A DNA stretch of 64,000 bases from Terasakiispira papahanaumokuakeensis (GTDB lineage Bacteria > Pseudomonadota > Gammaproteobacteria > Pseudomonadales > Halomonadaceae): assembly GCF_001709345.1 (NCBI RefSeq), contig NZ_MDTQ01000001.1, positions 2,393,202-2,457,201 of the forward strand. The letters run 5' to 3'. The notes beneath the pieces were generated by a model that was not told the DNA's origin, did no database searches, and worked only from the letters and a program-made list of their open reading frames with translations. Shown in pieces: positions 18,161 through 27,386 of the stretch; positions within the stretch are counted from its first letter, which is position 1; every line of letters starts with the position of its first letter. The position numbers and the translations under genes were made by a program.

Positions 18161-19105
18161 ATGACCGACCACATCCATACGTCAGACATTCCCAATCCGA
18201 CGCAGCTCGGCCAGGGGATCTGGCTACGTTCGCAATTACCCACCGAGCTAGGTGATTGCATGAACGACATCTGCCGTCTCGATGAAGGCCTGACACTGGC
18301 CTATGCCCACTATCGACCACAGCGGGATCTACTGGAACGCAGTTCTGTGGAAAGGGAAGGCCGTTCGCTGACCATCACCATCGCATTGGAAGGCGAGTCC
18401 AGCACTTTGGGCGTGGATGGACAGCGCTTCGACTTCATCGCCGGTCACAGCACTGTGGCAGCCTTCTCAAGTGTGCGCGGGGAGCGTCGTTTTCCTGCTG
18501 AGCGTGACATTCGTCAACTGCGCTTGATTGCCCAGGAGCCGCTGTTGCATCGCTATGGGTTGGCTCATCTGCTCGATGGCGTACGCAATGACCACTCTGC
18601 ACGCCATATATTCTTCGGCAAGCATGGCGCAGGAACCCAGCACCTGGCGCAGTCACTGGTCCATCTTCATCATCGAGATGCCGGACTGCTGGATATTCAG
18701 ATCGCAGCACTTAGCCTGTTAGCCGAACAAACCCGTACATTCCGGCCCTCAACGTCATTCAAAGGCCCGCTGCGTAGCGACGATCAAGATCGGATACTGC
18801 GTGTGCGTGATCTCCTCACACAGCAGTACGATCGGAAATTGACGATTGCCTACCTGTGCGCCACAGCCAGCATCAACGAGTTCAAACTCAAACAGGGCTT
18901 TAGGCACATGTTCGACACCAGCCCTCACCGTATGCTCATGGACATCCGTATGAAGAAAGCCTGGGAACTGCTGGAGAGAGGTTTATATGTCTCAAGCGTG
19001 GCCTACAAAGTCGGCTACGAGCACCTGTCCAGCTTCAGCACGGCATTCGAGCGCTACTACGGTCGCACACCAAAATCAGTTGCCAAACCTGGCAAGGGGC
19101 ATTGA
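18161..19105 (+). CDS. AraC-family regulator, PchR/YbtA-like
   Basis: A 314-residue activator with a C-terminal double helix-turn-helix AraC domain (LTIAYLCATASINEFKLKQGFRHMF and SVAYKVGYEHLSSFSTAFERYYG). The N-terminal ligand domain is like those of PchR and YbtA, which sense a ferri-siderophore and activate uptake genes. The ATG at 18161 follows AGGAGG with a 4-base spacer, so the TTG at 18101 is not the start. It is divergent from the receptor operon and convergent with the ABC genes, and I infer that it controls both when the cognate siderophore is present. Confidence 0.88.
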   Translation: MTDHIHTSDIPNPTQLGQGIWLRSQLPTELGDCMNDICRLDEGLTLAYAHYRPQRDLLERSSVEREGRSLTITIALEGESSTLGVDGQRFDFIAGHSTVAAFSSVRGERRFPAERDIRQLRLIAQEPLLHRYGLAHLLDGVRNDHSARHIFFGKHGAGTQHLAQSLVHLHHRDAGLLDIQIAALSLLAEQTRTFRPSTSFKGPLRSDDQDRILRVRDLLTQQYDRKLTIAYLCATASINEFKLKQGFRHMFDTSPHRMLMDIRMKKAWELLERGLYVSSVAYKVGYEHLSSFSTAFERYYGRTPKSVAKPGKGH

Positions 19106-19179
19106 GGCATGCGGCGTCATGTCATCCAATACGTTTAGTTTCCGACTCAATTTCGGCTTCCAAATCCCTGCCCTGCTCC

Positions 19180-20877
19180 TCAGTGATCCATATCAGTGAA
19201 AAAATCAGCCACCCACGGCTGGCGCTCAGCCACCGCATCTGGATGTCCTTGATCCACTAAACGACCCTGCTGCAAAAACAGCAGGTGATCGGCCTGTCGC
19301 GCTAACATCGGCTGATGCGTAATCACAATCACGGTTTTATGGTTCTTTAAGGCCACCAGCTGGCGCACCACGCGGCCGGCCGAAACCGCGTCCAAACTTG
19401 AAGTCGGTTCATCTAACAAACAGACAGGAGATGGCGATAAAAAAGCACGTGCCAGCGCTAACCGTTGGCGCTGGCCACCAGACAATAAACGGCCACTCGG
19501 CCCCACCTGATGGGCCCACTGTTCTGGCCAGCGCTGAATATCCGCCAAGATGGAAGCTTGCTCCGCGGCTTGATCCAACTCCGCCTGGGAAGCTCCTGGC
19601 GATGACATCAATAGGTTCCAGGCCACAGGACCACTGATCAATGATTGCCCTTGAAAGACACAAGTCCGCAACTGGGTTAACGACTGTTCTGTCATTTGGC
19701 GCACATCACATCCGCCCATCAGTACTTGCCCCATATTGGGGTCATCCAAGCGCGCCAGCAAGGCCAGTAAGCAGCTCTTACCGGCACCCGAAGGACCAAT
19801 GATGGCCGTCACTTTCTTGTCCGGTGCCGTAAAACTGACATGAGACAACCGGTATTGATCGCCCGCTTTCCAGGCCACTTCTTGTACTTCAACTTGGCCC
19901 CCATTGGGCTGATGACCACAGGAGGGAGACACTAATCTTGGTACAGCAAAAACGGCTATCAATTGATCCAAAGCGTGACGTGCATTATCCAATGCTTGAT
20001 CGAAATGAGAGAGCACCGTTAAAGGCTCAACAAAACGCACAAGCAGAATCAGGACCACCAATAGCTGCAAACCGGAAATATCGCCCTGTGCTAAACAATG
20101 TGCTCCTAGCAGCAAGGCAAACGCTAATCCGCCTTGCACGCACACCGCAAACCCCAAATGTCCCGGCAAGCCACGCAGCAAAAGGGCACGTGAATACAAG
20201 AACAATTGCTTCAAGGATTGATCCAATCGTTGGCGAGGCTCGCTATTGCGCCCGGCAGCACGGAGTAAAGATTGGCAATCGGCAAACGCCTGAACTTCTT
20301 CAGCAAAAGCACGCTCAGCCGTTTCTCGAGCCAATGCGGTTTGTCGTTGGCGTGATCGGCTCCAGCCTAAAATAGCCAACAAAACTATGCCTGCCAGACA
20401 TAGCCCAATCGCCAGACCTAAGTGGATAAAAAAGACCCCAATCACCACCGTCGACGAGGTCACCACCGCCGTCACGATAGGCGCTAATAAATGAGCCGGA
20501 ATACTCATCGCTTGCATCACCGGCCCCTGCAATAATGTTTGGGGCGAAATGACAGACTGTAATTTCACTTGGCGGGCCTGAGGGAGATGTTGAATCAACT
20601 GCATAATCAACCCTGACGCCATACCGCCACTGGCCATAAAACCACACCGTGTGGCATAGTAGGCCACACAGGCCTGGGTCACCGTAACCCCGACTAAAAC
20701 ACTCAAGGTGACAATCGGCCATTGAAGCTCAACGCCGCCTTGTAATAAGGCCATGGCCAGTAACAGACCAGAAACTCCGTCTAATATTGCCGAGATCACC
20801 ATCCAGAGCATGGCGACATTGAGCGCACCTCGACAGGCATCAGGCAAACGATAAAGCTGGCGCCACAGTGCTAACAT
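19180..20877 (-). CDS. ABC transporter permease/ATPase, YbtQ/PchI-like
   Basis: A 565-residue half-transporter with six N-terminal membrane helices and a C-terminal nucleotide-binding domain. Walker A is GPSGAGKSC, the signature is LLSGGQRQRLALARAFL, and Walker B is VCLLDEPTSSLD. I start at ATG 20877, preceded by AGGACC. It overlaps the stop of the upstream ABC gene by seven bases, implying a heterodimer translated in step. YbtP/YbtQ use this exporter-type fold to import ferri-yersiniabactin, and PchH/PchI are their pyochelin-locus relatives. Neighbouring regulator and receptor genes favour that role. Confidence 0.88.
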   Translation of the reverse strand: MLALWRQLYRLPDACRGALNVAMLWMVISAILDGVSGLLLAMALLQGGVELQWPIVTLSVLVGVTVTQACVAYYATRCGFMASGGMASGLIMQLIQHLPQARQVKLQSVISPQTLLQGPVMQAMSIPAHLLAPIVTAVVTSSTVVIGVFFIHLGLAIGLCLAGIVLLAILGWSRSRQRQTALARETAERAFAEEVQAFADCQSLLRAAGRNSEPRQRLDQSLKQLFLYSRALLLRGLPGHLGFAVCVQGGLAFALLLGAHCLAQGDISGLQLLVVLILLVRFVEPLTVLSHFDQALDNARHALDQLIAVFAVPRLVSPSCGHQPNGGQVEVQEVAWKAGDQYRLSHVSFTAPDKKVTAIIGPSGAGKSCLLALLARLDDPNMGQVLMGGCDVRQMTEQSLTQLRTCVFQGQSLISGPVAWNLLMSSPGASQAELDQAAEQASILADIQRWPEQWAHQVGPSGRLLSGGQRQRLALARAFLSPSPVCLLDEPTSSLDAVSAGRVVRQLVALKNHKTVIVITHQPMLARQADHLLFLQQGRLVDQGHPDAVAERQPWVADFFTDMDH

Positions 20878-22688
20878 GACCGGTCCTCCATGATCATATT
20901 GTCGCGGTGTTGCTGATGCCACATTTGCGCATAAAGCCCTTGCTTCGCTAACAAACTCGTGTGGTTCCCTTGCTCCACCACGCGCCCTTGGTCGAGCACC
21001 CAGATCTGATCCACCGAACCAATCTCAGCAAGCCTATGCGCCGTCATTACGCAGGTCTGATGCTTAAAATGATGCTGGATATTGGCCTGAACACGACTTC
21101 CCGTCGCGGGGTCCAATGCCGAAGTGGGCTCATCAAGTAAGATAATCGGAGCTTCTGATAAGAACGCTCGCGCCAACGCTAAACGCTGCATTTCCCCCCC
21201 AGAGAATTTGAGATCTCGCCCAACAACCGTTTGATACTGCTTAGGCAAGGCGCGAATCACCTCATCTAAACAAGCCCAACGCGCAGCACGCTGTACTTGC
21301 TCCAGGGAGGCCTGCGGACACAAGAGTGCAATATTCTCTTCAACACTGACACGAAGCGCTGCCGGGTGCTGATCTAACAACACAATAGAGGCACTTCGGA
21401 TGGTTTCAGGTAAGGATGGCAACGGCACTCCATTCACCCAAATAGCACCAGATACCGGATCCATATAACGTGCTAACAAATGCAGTAACGTACTTTTCCC
21501 AGACCCAGAAGGCCCAACCAATGCCACACTTTCACCATGTTGAACCGTAAGGTTAATATCCGACAGACCATGAACTGCACCTGGATATCGATAACAGAGT
21601 TGGTGCACTTGCAACTGACCTTGCGCTAACACCTTCACAGACGAGGCTTCCGTATCGTCATCGTGAGGCGAACGATGTTTAACGCCCAATAGCTTCGAAT
21701 CCTCGACATCGTAAGCCTCGCGTTCAAACAAAGGCGGCGTTTCAAACACCTGCTGTAATCGATCCGCCGCTGCGACCGCCTGACGTAATGCATCGCCCGC
21801 ATGTCCCATCGCCTGTATCGGCGAAGCAATCGCTCTGACTAATAAAATAAAAGCGCACACATCGCCCAATGAAATAAACACACCTGTCGCGCTCAATCCC
21901 CAAGCGGATAAGAGTAACCAGATGACCAGCCAAGGCTGACTCAAGACCACCTGAATTATGGCCGCCCAATGACCGGCTTTAGAGACCCAACGAGAAAAGG
22001 ACTGATTAAATTGCTGAGCGGATAACGTAACGCGTTGCTGGATCCCGGCTTCAGGATACTGCCGCGCTAGATGTAGATGCCGGGAAAACTCGCCGTAATC
22101 ATCAGACAGCTGCTGCATTGCCTGATCACGCTGCGCCCCCACAGCACGAAAAGCACCAGAACGTAAGTATTTAAAACCCAGGATGGCCAAAACCAGAGGC
22201 ACCGCAGCTAAGGCAAAAAGTGTCGGATTCAACCACAGCAAATAAAGACTCGTTAGACTGGGTAAGACAAGCAAATGGGTAACATCAACGGGGGCATGAG
22301 CCACCAACTGATGCAAGGCCCCCACATCGCGTTCAACGAGATGAGAGACACCTTGCGCACCACGTGCCGAAAACCAACCTAAAGGCAGTTTCTGCAAATG
22401 ATCGAGTAATTGCTGGCGCAGCTGAAAACACACCATGACATCCATTTGGTGTGTGAAATAGGCCGACAAGGTTTGGCAGACAACACCGAGCAACATCACC
22501 AGCACGATGATCAACAATGGCCACCAATCAAACTGGCCTACCTGCATCCATTGATCAGCCCATAACGCCAACAATGCCCAAGGCAATAAAGTGGCCACTC
22601 CAGCCAGAGCTTGCAGGCCCATGGCCCCTATCCAATATTTTCGATAAGGACGTAAAAACTGCCACAACACAGCGCTTATCAACGACAC
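20871..22688 (-). CDS. ABC transporter permease/ATPase, YbtP/PchH-like
   Basis: A 605-residue half-transporter, first of the ABC pair. Six membrane helices (about residues 15-300) precede a nucleotide-binding domain with Walker A GPSGSGKST, a slightly unusual signature KFSGGEMQRLALARAFL (F where L is common) and Walker B IILLDEPTSALD. The frame opens at GTG 22688, but AGGAGG lies only one base ahead of it. The in-frame TTG at 22682 has the correct 7-base spacing and may be the true start. It probably forms a heterodimer with the following gene for ferri-siderophore transport. Confidence 0.88.
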   Translation of the reverse strand: MSLISAVLWQFLRPYRKYWIGAMGLQALAGVATLLPWALLALWADQWMQVGQFDWWPLLIIVLVMLLGVVCQTLSAYFTHQMDVMVCFQLRQQLLDHLQKLPLGWFSARGAQGVSHLVERDVGALHQLVAHAPVDVTHLLVLPSLTSLYLLWLNPTLFALAAVPLVLAILGFKYLRSGAFRAVGAQRDQAMQQLSDDYGEFSRHLHLARQYPEAGIQQRVTLSAQQFNQSFSRWVSKAGHWAAIIQVVLSQPWLVIWLLLSAWGLSATGVFISLGDVCAFILLVRAIASPIQAMGHAGDALRQAVAAADRLQQVFETPPLFEREAYDVEDSKLLGVKHRSPHDDDTEASSVKVLAQGQLQVHQLCYRYPGAVHGLSDINLTVQHGESVALVGPSGSGKSTLLHLLARYMDPVSGAIWVNGVPLPSLPETIRSASIVLLDQHPAALRVSVEENIALLCPQASLEQVQRAARWACLDEVIRALPKQYQTVVGRDLKFSGGEMQRLALARAFLSEAPIILLDEPTSALDPATGSRVQANIQHHFKHQTCVMTAHRLAEIGSVDQIWVLDQGRVVEQGNHTSLLAKQGLYAQMWHQQHRDNMIMEDRSC

Positions 22689-22892
22689 CCCTCCTGACGA
22701 TCAACAGTACAGTGACGTTAATCTACAGGGTTATCAGACAAGGTTCGGCGGGAATGCTTTCGTTCAAAAGACAAATTTATTCGATACTCGTCATCCATTA
22801 TCAAGGCGTACGAATAAAGCATATCGGCATAGTGAGTCTACGGAGGGAGAGATCTCATCATTAAAAGATCAGATCAACACAATCAGATCAAC

Positions 22893-22925
22893 AAAAAAAG
22901 CCAGCCTCTGTGAGGCTGGCTTTTT
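22893..22925 (-). terminator. Intrinsic terminator of the tRNA operon
   Basis: A 9-bp stem (GCCAGCCTC, loop TGT, GAGGCTGGC, 22900-22920) with A runs on the plus-strand left side that become a T run on the minus strand. It sits just past the last tRNA-Gly. Confidence 0.88.
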
Positions 22926-22931
22926 AAAATC

Positions 22932-23007
<76 letters not shown>

Positions 23008-23009
23008 AA

Positions 23010-23085
23010 TGGCGTCCCATAGGGGGTTCGAACCCCTGTTACCGCCGTGAAAGGGCGGTGTCCTAGGCCACTAGACGAATGGGAC
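23010..23085 (-). tRNA. tRNA-Glu (TTC), copy 1
   Basis: A 76-base tRNA with encoded CCA, GTCCCAT acceptor stem and anticodon TTC in a CGCCCTTTCACGGCG arm. It is separated from tRNA-Gly copy 1 by two bases. Confidence 0.96.
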
Positions 23086-23175
23086 ACGCTTCTGGCGTTT
23101 TAAAGAGGCACCAGACTCTTAAATATTTGAACATAGAATGCACTATGCTTTCCATCATTGATTTCACTTCAATAA

Positions 23176-23251
<76 letters not shown>

Positions 23252-23253
23252 AA

Positions 23254-23329
23254 TGGCGTCCCATAGGGGGTTCGAACCCCTGTTACCGCCGTGAAAGGGC
23301 GGTGTCCTAGGCCACTAGACGAATGGGAC
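23254..23329 (-). tRNA. tRNA-Glu (TTC), copy 2
   Basis: Identical to copy 1 over the tRNA body, with anticodon TTC and encoded CCA, in the middle Gly-Glu pair. Confidence 0.96.
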
Positions 23330-23394
23330 ACACAGCGATCTCAATTAAACTATCAGCTTAATAAGATCATACCTTTAACAAACAAGATGAGTAT

Positions 23395-23470
<76 letters not shown>

Positions 23471-23472
23471 AT

Positions 23473-23548
23473 TGGCGTCCCATAGGGGGTTCGAACCCCT
23501 GTTACCGCCGTGAAAGGGCGGTGTCCTAGGCCACTAGACGAATGGGAC
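23473..23548 (-). tRNA. tRNA-Glu (TTC), copy 3
   Basis: Identical to the other two tRNA-Glu genes, with encoded CCA. It is the promoter-proximal gene of the operon. Confidence 0.96.
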
Positions 23549-23579
23549 GTCGTGTATGCCTCATCTCAAGGTGGCGCGT

Positions 23580-23608
23580 ATATTAAATAGCACCGCCCCC
23601 CATGTCAA
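23580..23608 (-). promoter_or_regulatory. Strong sigma-70 promoter of the tRNA operon
   Basis: On the minus strand a perfect -35 TTGACA (23608-23603) is followed after exactly 17 bp by TAATAT (23585-23580). A GC-rich ACGCGCC then follows, as in stringently controlled stable-RNA promoters. It lies about 30 bp ahead of the first tRNA. Confidence 0.82.
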
Positions 23609-24086
23609 CTCGATTTTTGAATTTTTTTTACTGTCACTTCAACAACCTAGCGCCTCAACAACCAACACACTGAACACACAGTAGCGCCTGTCACTCAACC
23701 GCTAAAGACCTAACAAATCTCGATATCGTTAATACCAAGACGATCGCTTAAACATCACAGCCCCACAGCCACTCAGCAGGCAAGGCAAATAGCGCCGAAC
23801 ATTGAAGAAACCACTCACATTTACAGCACCATCACGCTACTATACTTAAAAATGACAGATGTCAGTCTTGTCATCCAGATCGACCACTCGGCATATTGAG
23901 CCCGACTCACCCAGCTAAACCACAGCATGCAGTAAAGTAAACGGCTCAACAGCCGTTAATAGAAAAGCTTATAATAGAACGAGTTAATGTGGTCGATATT
24001 GTAGGCATCAGTCAGTTATCAAGTTGAGATCGCCATCACCAAAGTGCTCAACTCACGATATCTAAAGATCAATACCGGGGGAAAAG
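23609..24086. other. Intergenic region between tRNA operon and coiled-coil gene
   Basis: About 480 bp with no convincing gene. Near its right end a TATAAT at 23970-23975 is a good -10 for the coiled-coil gene, with a weak TCAACA 18 bp upstream. An inverted repeat AACGGCT-CAAC-AGCCGTT (23940-23957) covers the -35 region and could be an operator. Confidence 0.45.
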
Positions 24087-24854
24087 ATGCTGATCTTCAT
24101 TTTAGGGGGTGTACTGCTACTGGCTTTTATAGTGGTGGCTTTCATCTATACCCGGCAACAACAGGAAAAAAAGCGTATTGAGCAAATGCGCCAGGTGCGA
24201 GCATTGGGTGATCGAGCACGCCAAATCAGCGTGTTATTGGATGAAATTCCACCTCAATTCCTATCAGATGACTTTAAACTCTTTCTAGTCAAGCAGTGGC
24301 AAGACCTATTACATGAGCAAAAAGCTTTGAATATGGGGAAAAACGACATCGAAGCTCAACTCGAACAAGCAGAACAAAAAGCAGAAGAAATTCGCCAGAA
24401 CACACGGCCCAAAGCAGCCCCCATTGACGATATCAAGGTAGCGAATCAGGTCCGCAGAAACCTCAAACTACTGCATAAGACGCTGAGCGACCTCTATAAG
24501 GATCGCAAACTGAATGCTAAAACAGCGCAGGGATTTATCGGTGAAATCAAACACGGTTTCACTCGTTCATTGATTGAAGTATACAGTTCTGCGGCCCAGA
24601 AGGCGGAAAACGAAGGGAAATTACGTATTGCGATACTGCAATATCAGCGCATCATCAACGAACTGAACAAGGTCAATGGTCAGGGGCTATATAATCAGTA
24701 CATTTTGGATTGTAAAAAAACCATTGAGCGCTTGGAACAACAGCAAGCCTCGGCTGAAGAGCAATCATCACAAAACAGTGAACTCAATGAAGCACTTGAT
24801 CAAATGATCGAAGATGAAGACAGCTGGAAGAAAAAACAAGTTTACGACAACTAG
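24087..24854 (+). CDS. Membrane-anchored coiled-coil protein of unknown function
   Basis: I do not recognise this 255-residue protein. A single N-terminal membrane helix (about residues 2-21) is followed by a basic, glutamine-rich stretch. Long alpha-helical, heptad-like regions come next (about 80-105 and 175-230) and an acidic C-terminus ends it. A GGGGGAAAAG ribosome-binding site precedes the ATG. The middle section, EGKLRIAILQYQRIINELNKVNGQGLYNQY, resembles a TPR-like helical pair. The topology suggests a cytoplasmic scaffold tethered to the inner membrane. It is followed by ylqF after a 109-bp gap. Confidence 0.75.
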   Translation: MLIFILGGVLLLAFIVVAFIYTRQQQEKKRIEQMRQVRALGDRARQISVLLDEIPPQFLSDDFKLFLVKQWQDLLHEQKALNMGKNDIEAQLEQAEQKAEEIRQNTRPKAAPIDDIKVANQVRRNLKLLHKTLSDLYKDRKLNAKTAQGFIGEIKHGFTRSLIEVYSSAAQKAENEGKLRIAILQYQRIINELNKVNGQGLYNQYILDCKKTIERLEQQQASAEEQSSQNSELNEALDQMIEDEDSWKKKQVYDN

Positions 24855-24963
24855 CGCCTCCTCCGATACGGATACTGTACACTAACGCCCGCCTGAGTGG
24901 ACCAGCCGTTGCGACTGCTGGCCCCGCTCATTTTTCACAAGTGGATTCAAATAGGATAATGCT

Positions 24964-25845
24964 ATGACCTTGGGCTGGTATCCCGGACACATGCATAAAG
25001 CACGTCGTGAGATTAAAAAGCTGTTGCCTGAGATCGATGTGGTGATTGAAGTATTGGATGCTCGAATACCATACTCTAGCGCCAACCCGGTGTTGGGTCA
25101 GTTAGTACGCCATAAGCCAGTACTCAAACTGTTATCTAAAAGTGACTTGGCGGATCCTGAAAAAATACGTGAATGGGTCGCTTACCAGGAGCAAGATCAG
25201 CAGGTTCGTGCCTTGCCCGTTGTCACAACTGATGTCAAAACACTCAAACCCATTGCCAAAACCTGCCAGGAATTGGCCGACCAGGTGCGTGAAAGCCGCT
25301 CCGTCAAAGCCATGGTCATGGGCATTCCTAATGTCGGCAAATCGACACTCATCAATGCCCTGGCCGGAAAGCGTGTGGCCAAAGTGGGCAATGAACCTGC
25401 CGTCACACGTCGCCAGCAAAAAATCCAAGTGGGCGAACGCTTACAAATCACCGATACTCCTGGCGTATTATGGCCACGCATTCACGACCAAAATAGTGCT
25501 TATCGACTGGCAATGACTGGCGCCATCCGGGATACCGCGATGGACTATGAAGATGTTGGCCTTTGGGCTGTTGAGACCTTGATGCAACGCTACCCAGAAC
25601 AACTGGCGAGGCGTTACAAAGTCGATCACCTGCCGGATGAACCCTTATCGATGCTGGAGATTATTGCCCGTAAAAGAGGGGGCCTAAAGTCTGGCGGCAT
25701 CGTGGATTACCATAGGGCATCAGAAGTACTTCTACACGATCTTAGAGGCGGTCATCTTGGCTTATTAACACTGGAAACGCCGGCCGACATACCAGTCTAT
25801 GACCCTGATCTTGATGGCCATGAAGAAACGGACACACAAGGCTAA
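24964..25845 (+). CDS. ylqF: Ribosome biogenesis GTPase YlqF/RbgA
   Basis: A circularly permuted GTPase that in Bacillus is needed for late assembly of the 50S subunit. The permuted order is visible: G4 SKSD (residues 58-61, S for the usual N) comes before G1 GIPNVGKS (120-127) and G3 DTPG (164-167). The N-terminal GWYPGHMHKARREI motif is the YlqF hallmark. Length (293 residues) and the C-terminal RNA-binding ANTAR-like region fit the family. AGGA lies 7 bases ahead of the ATG. Confidence 0.93.
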   Translation: MTLGWYPGHMHKARREIKKLLPEIDVVIEVLDARIPYSSANPVLGQLVRHKPVLKLLSKSDLADPEKIREWVAYQEQDQQVRALPVVTTDVKTLKPIAKTCQELADQVRESRSVKAMVMGIPNVGKSTLINALAGKRVAKVGNEPAVTRRQQKIQVGERLQITDTPGVLWPRIHDQNSAYRLAMTGAIRDTAMDYEDVGLWAVETLMQRYPEQLARRYKVDHLPDEPLSMLEIIARKRGGLKSGGIVDYHRASEVLLHDLRGGHLGLLTLETPADIPVYDPDLDGHEETDTQG

Positions 25846-25871
25846 ACACATAACCAACAGAACGAACCACC

Positions 25872-25912
25872 TTGATACAAATCAAATAAAAATGATACAT
25901 GACTGATATGAT
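25872..25912 (+). promoter_or_regulatory. FNR/Anr-type box and -10 element upstream of the diguanylate cyclase
   Basis: TTGATACAAATCAA at 25872-25885 is a perfect match to the FNR/Anr consensus TTGAT-N4-ATCAA. A -10-like TATGAT follows at 25907-25912. A start site near 25919 would put the box centre at about -41, the class II activator position. This predicts activation of the downstream gene when oxygen is low. Confidence 0.8.
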
Positions 25913-26018
25913 GCCATCCCACTTTAGTCAGTGGGCTCGGAAGTGAGGCAGGGCCTAGATTAGGTGCTGAAAAAACACTTCAGGATAAGTATTAAGTCCG
26001 ACCCTGTTGGAGAAACTT

Positions 26019-27194
26019 GTGAGCTCACAGGAAAGGCGACGTTATCACACGCCAGGCATGACAAGGCAAGCGCTATCAACCTCTCGCTGGTTTCCATCGG
26101 GTCTTAGCGATACCTTAACCAACAAGCATCACTCTCAAGATTTCAACTTTGCACGAAGTGAGTACTTACATACTCGCGTTATGTTTGTTGCTATGGTCTT
26201 CGCGCTGCTAACGCCCATTTGGGCGATGGTGGACTACTTCATTATTCCTGGAGCGTTATACAGTAATGTGTTGTTAGCACGAGCCCTTATGATGGGCGCA
26301 CTCACACTGGTCATGCTCATTACACGCCGCTCACGCATCAGTCTTGATAAAGTACGCCATTCTGTGGCGCTGTTGATGTTATCACCGGCTTTATTTTACC
26401 TCGCCGTATTACTGATGCTGGGCGATTATCAGAGTCATGACTTGGCCGGCTACAGCTTTATTCCTTTCTTACTGGTCGCATTTCTGAGCGTTTTCCCACT
26501 CACACTGCTAGAAAGCTTCGGTATCGGCATGATTATTCTGCTACTGGAGCTGATTTCACAATATAAAGGTGGATTATTACTGACGCCGTTAGGCTGGCAA
26601 GATTTGTGGCTGCTGTGCACTTTAATGGCCATTTCTTTATGGGCCAACCACTCCCAGGTCAGCACTTTAATGCGCCTTTATCGTCAGGCCAGCCTAGACC
26701 CGTTAACCGGACTGCTAAACCGTGGTGTCCTCTTGGAAAGCCTTGACCAGTTAATCGCCAAGCGTAAAGAAGACCGGGAAGACTCAGGTAAGGCGGCACC
26801 ATTAACCCTTTTAATGCTGGACCTGGATCGCTTCAAACGAATTAATGACACTCATGGACACTCTATTGGTGACCAGGTCCTGAAAAGCTTCGCCTCAATC
26901 TTACGTGGTGAACTTAGAGAATCCGATATTATCGCTCGATACGGCGGCGAAGAGTTCATCATTGTACTACCCGGCACCCCCAAATCAGATGCCATGGGGT
27001 TGGCCGAACGTATCCGTCATCATTGTGAAAAAACAAGAGTCTACAATCATCAAGGCGAAACAGTCAGTTTTACAACCAGTATCGGTATCGCGGAACTAAG
27101 AGGCGACGAAGCCATTGATGCCATGCTACTGCGCCTGGATAACCGACTCTATGAAGCCAAAGCGAGGGGGCGTAACTGTATTGTTGCGACTTAG
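26019..27194 (+). CDS. Membrane diguanylate cyclase (GGEEF)
   Basis: A 391-residue protein with five or six N-terminal membrane segments and a C-terminal GGDEF domain. The active-site motif is GGEEF (residues 309-313). An RxxD inhibitory site, RESD at 300-303, lies exactly five residues upstream, so the enzyme should make c-di-GMP and be feedback-inhibited. DPLTGLLNRG and LDLDRFKRINDTHGHSIGD are intact. I prefer the GTG at 26019, with GGAG six bases ahead, over the TTG at 26007. The 5' region carries an FNR-type box, a 6-bp hairpin (CCCACT/AGTGGG at 25918-25935) and no recognised riboswitch. Confidence 0.9.
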   Translation: MSSQERRRYHTPGMTRQALSTSRWFPSGLSDTLTNKHHSQDFNFARSEYLHTRVMFVAMVFALLTPIWAMVDYFIIPGALYSNVLLARALMMGALTLVMLITRRSRISLDKVRHSVALLMLSPALFYLAVLLMLGDYQSHDLAGYSFIPFLLVAFLSVFPLTLLESFGIGMIILLLELISQYKGGLLLTPLGWQDLWLLCTLMAISLWANHSQVSTLMRLYRQASLDPLTGLLNRGVLLESLDQLIAKRKEDREDSGKAAPLTLLMLDLDRFKRINDTHGHSIGDQVLKSFASILRGELRESDIIARYGGEEFIIVLPGTPKSDAMGLAERIRHHCEKTRVYNHQGETVSFTTSIGIAELRGDEAIDAMLLRLDNRLYEAKARGRNCIVAT

Positions 27195-27386
27195 TGCCGA
27201 CCAGAATCAATACCTCTCCCACAGATGAAGGCTTGGCCTAGAGCGGCGAGCCCTTTATCATGCGTGTTTGGCTTTTTACCCCTGAGCCAATTTTAATCTC
27301 CACCATCCATATTCCTCTGCTGGCCTGTCTTCGTTCAAACCGGCAAATGACGTCAATTCTAAGTAAGTCAATTCTGGATACCTGGC

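Noticed and set aside
22787-22806. GATA...CATTATC sequence upstream of the ABC genes as a Fur box
   Set aside because: Only about 9 of 19 positions match the consensus when aligned without a gap.
24869-24880. TACTGTACA-like LexA half-site upstream of ylqF
   Set aside because: Only one half of the SOS box is present and ylqF is not an SOS gene.
25918-26018. c-di-GMP (GEMM) riboswitch in the leader of the diguanylate cyclase gene
   Set aside because: A short hairpin is present but the conserved GEMM core bases and second stem are not recognisable.
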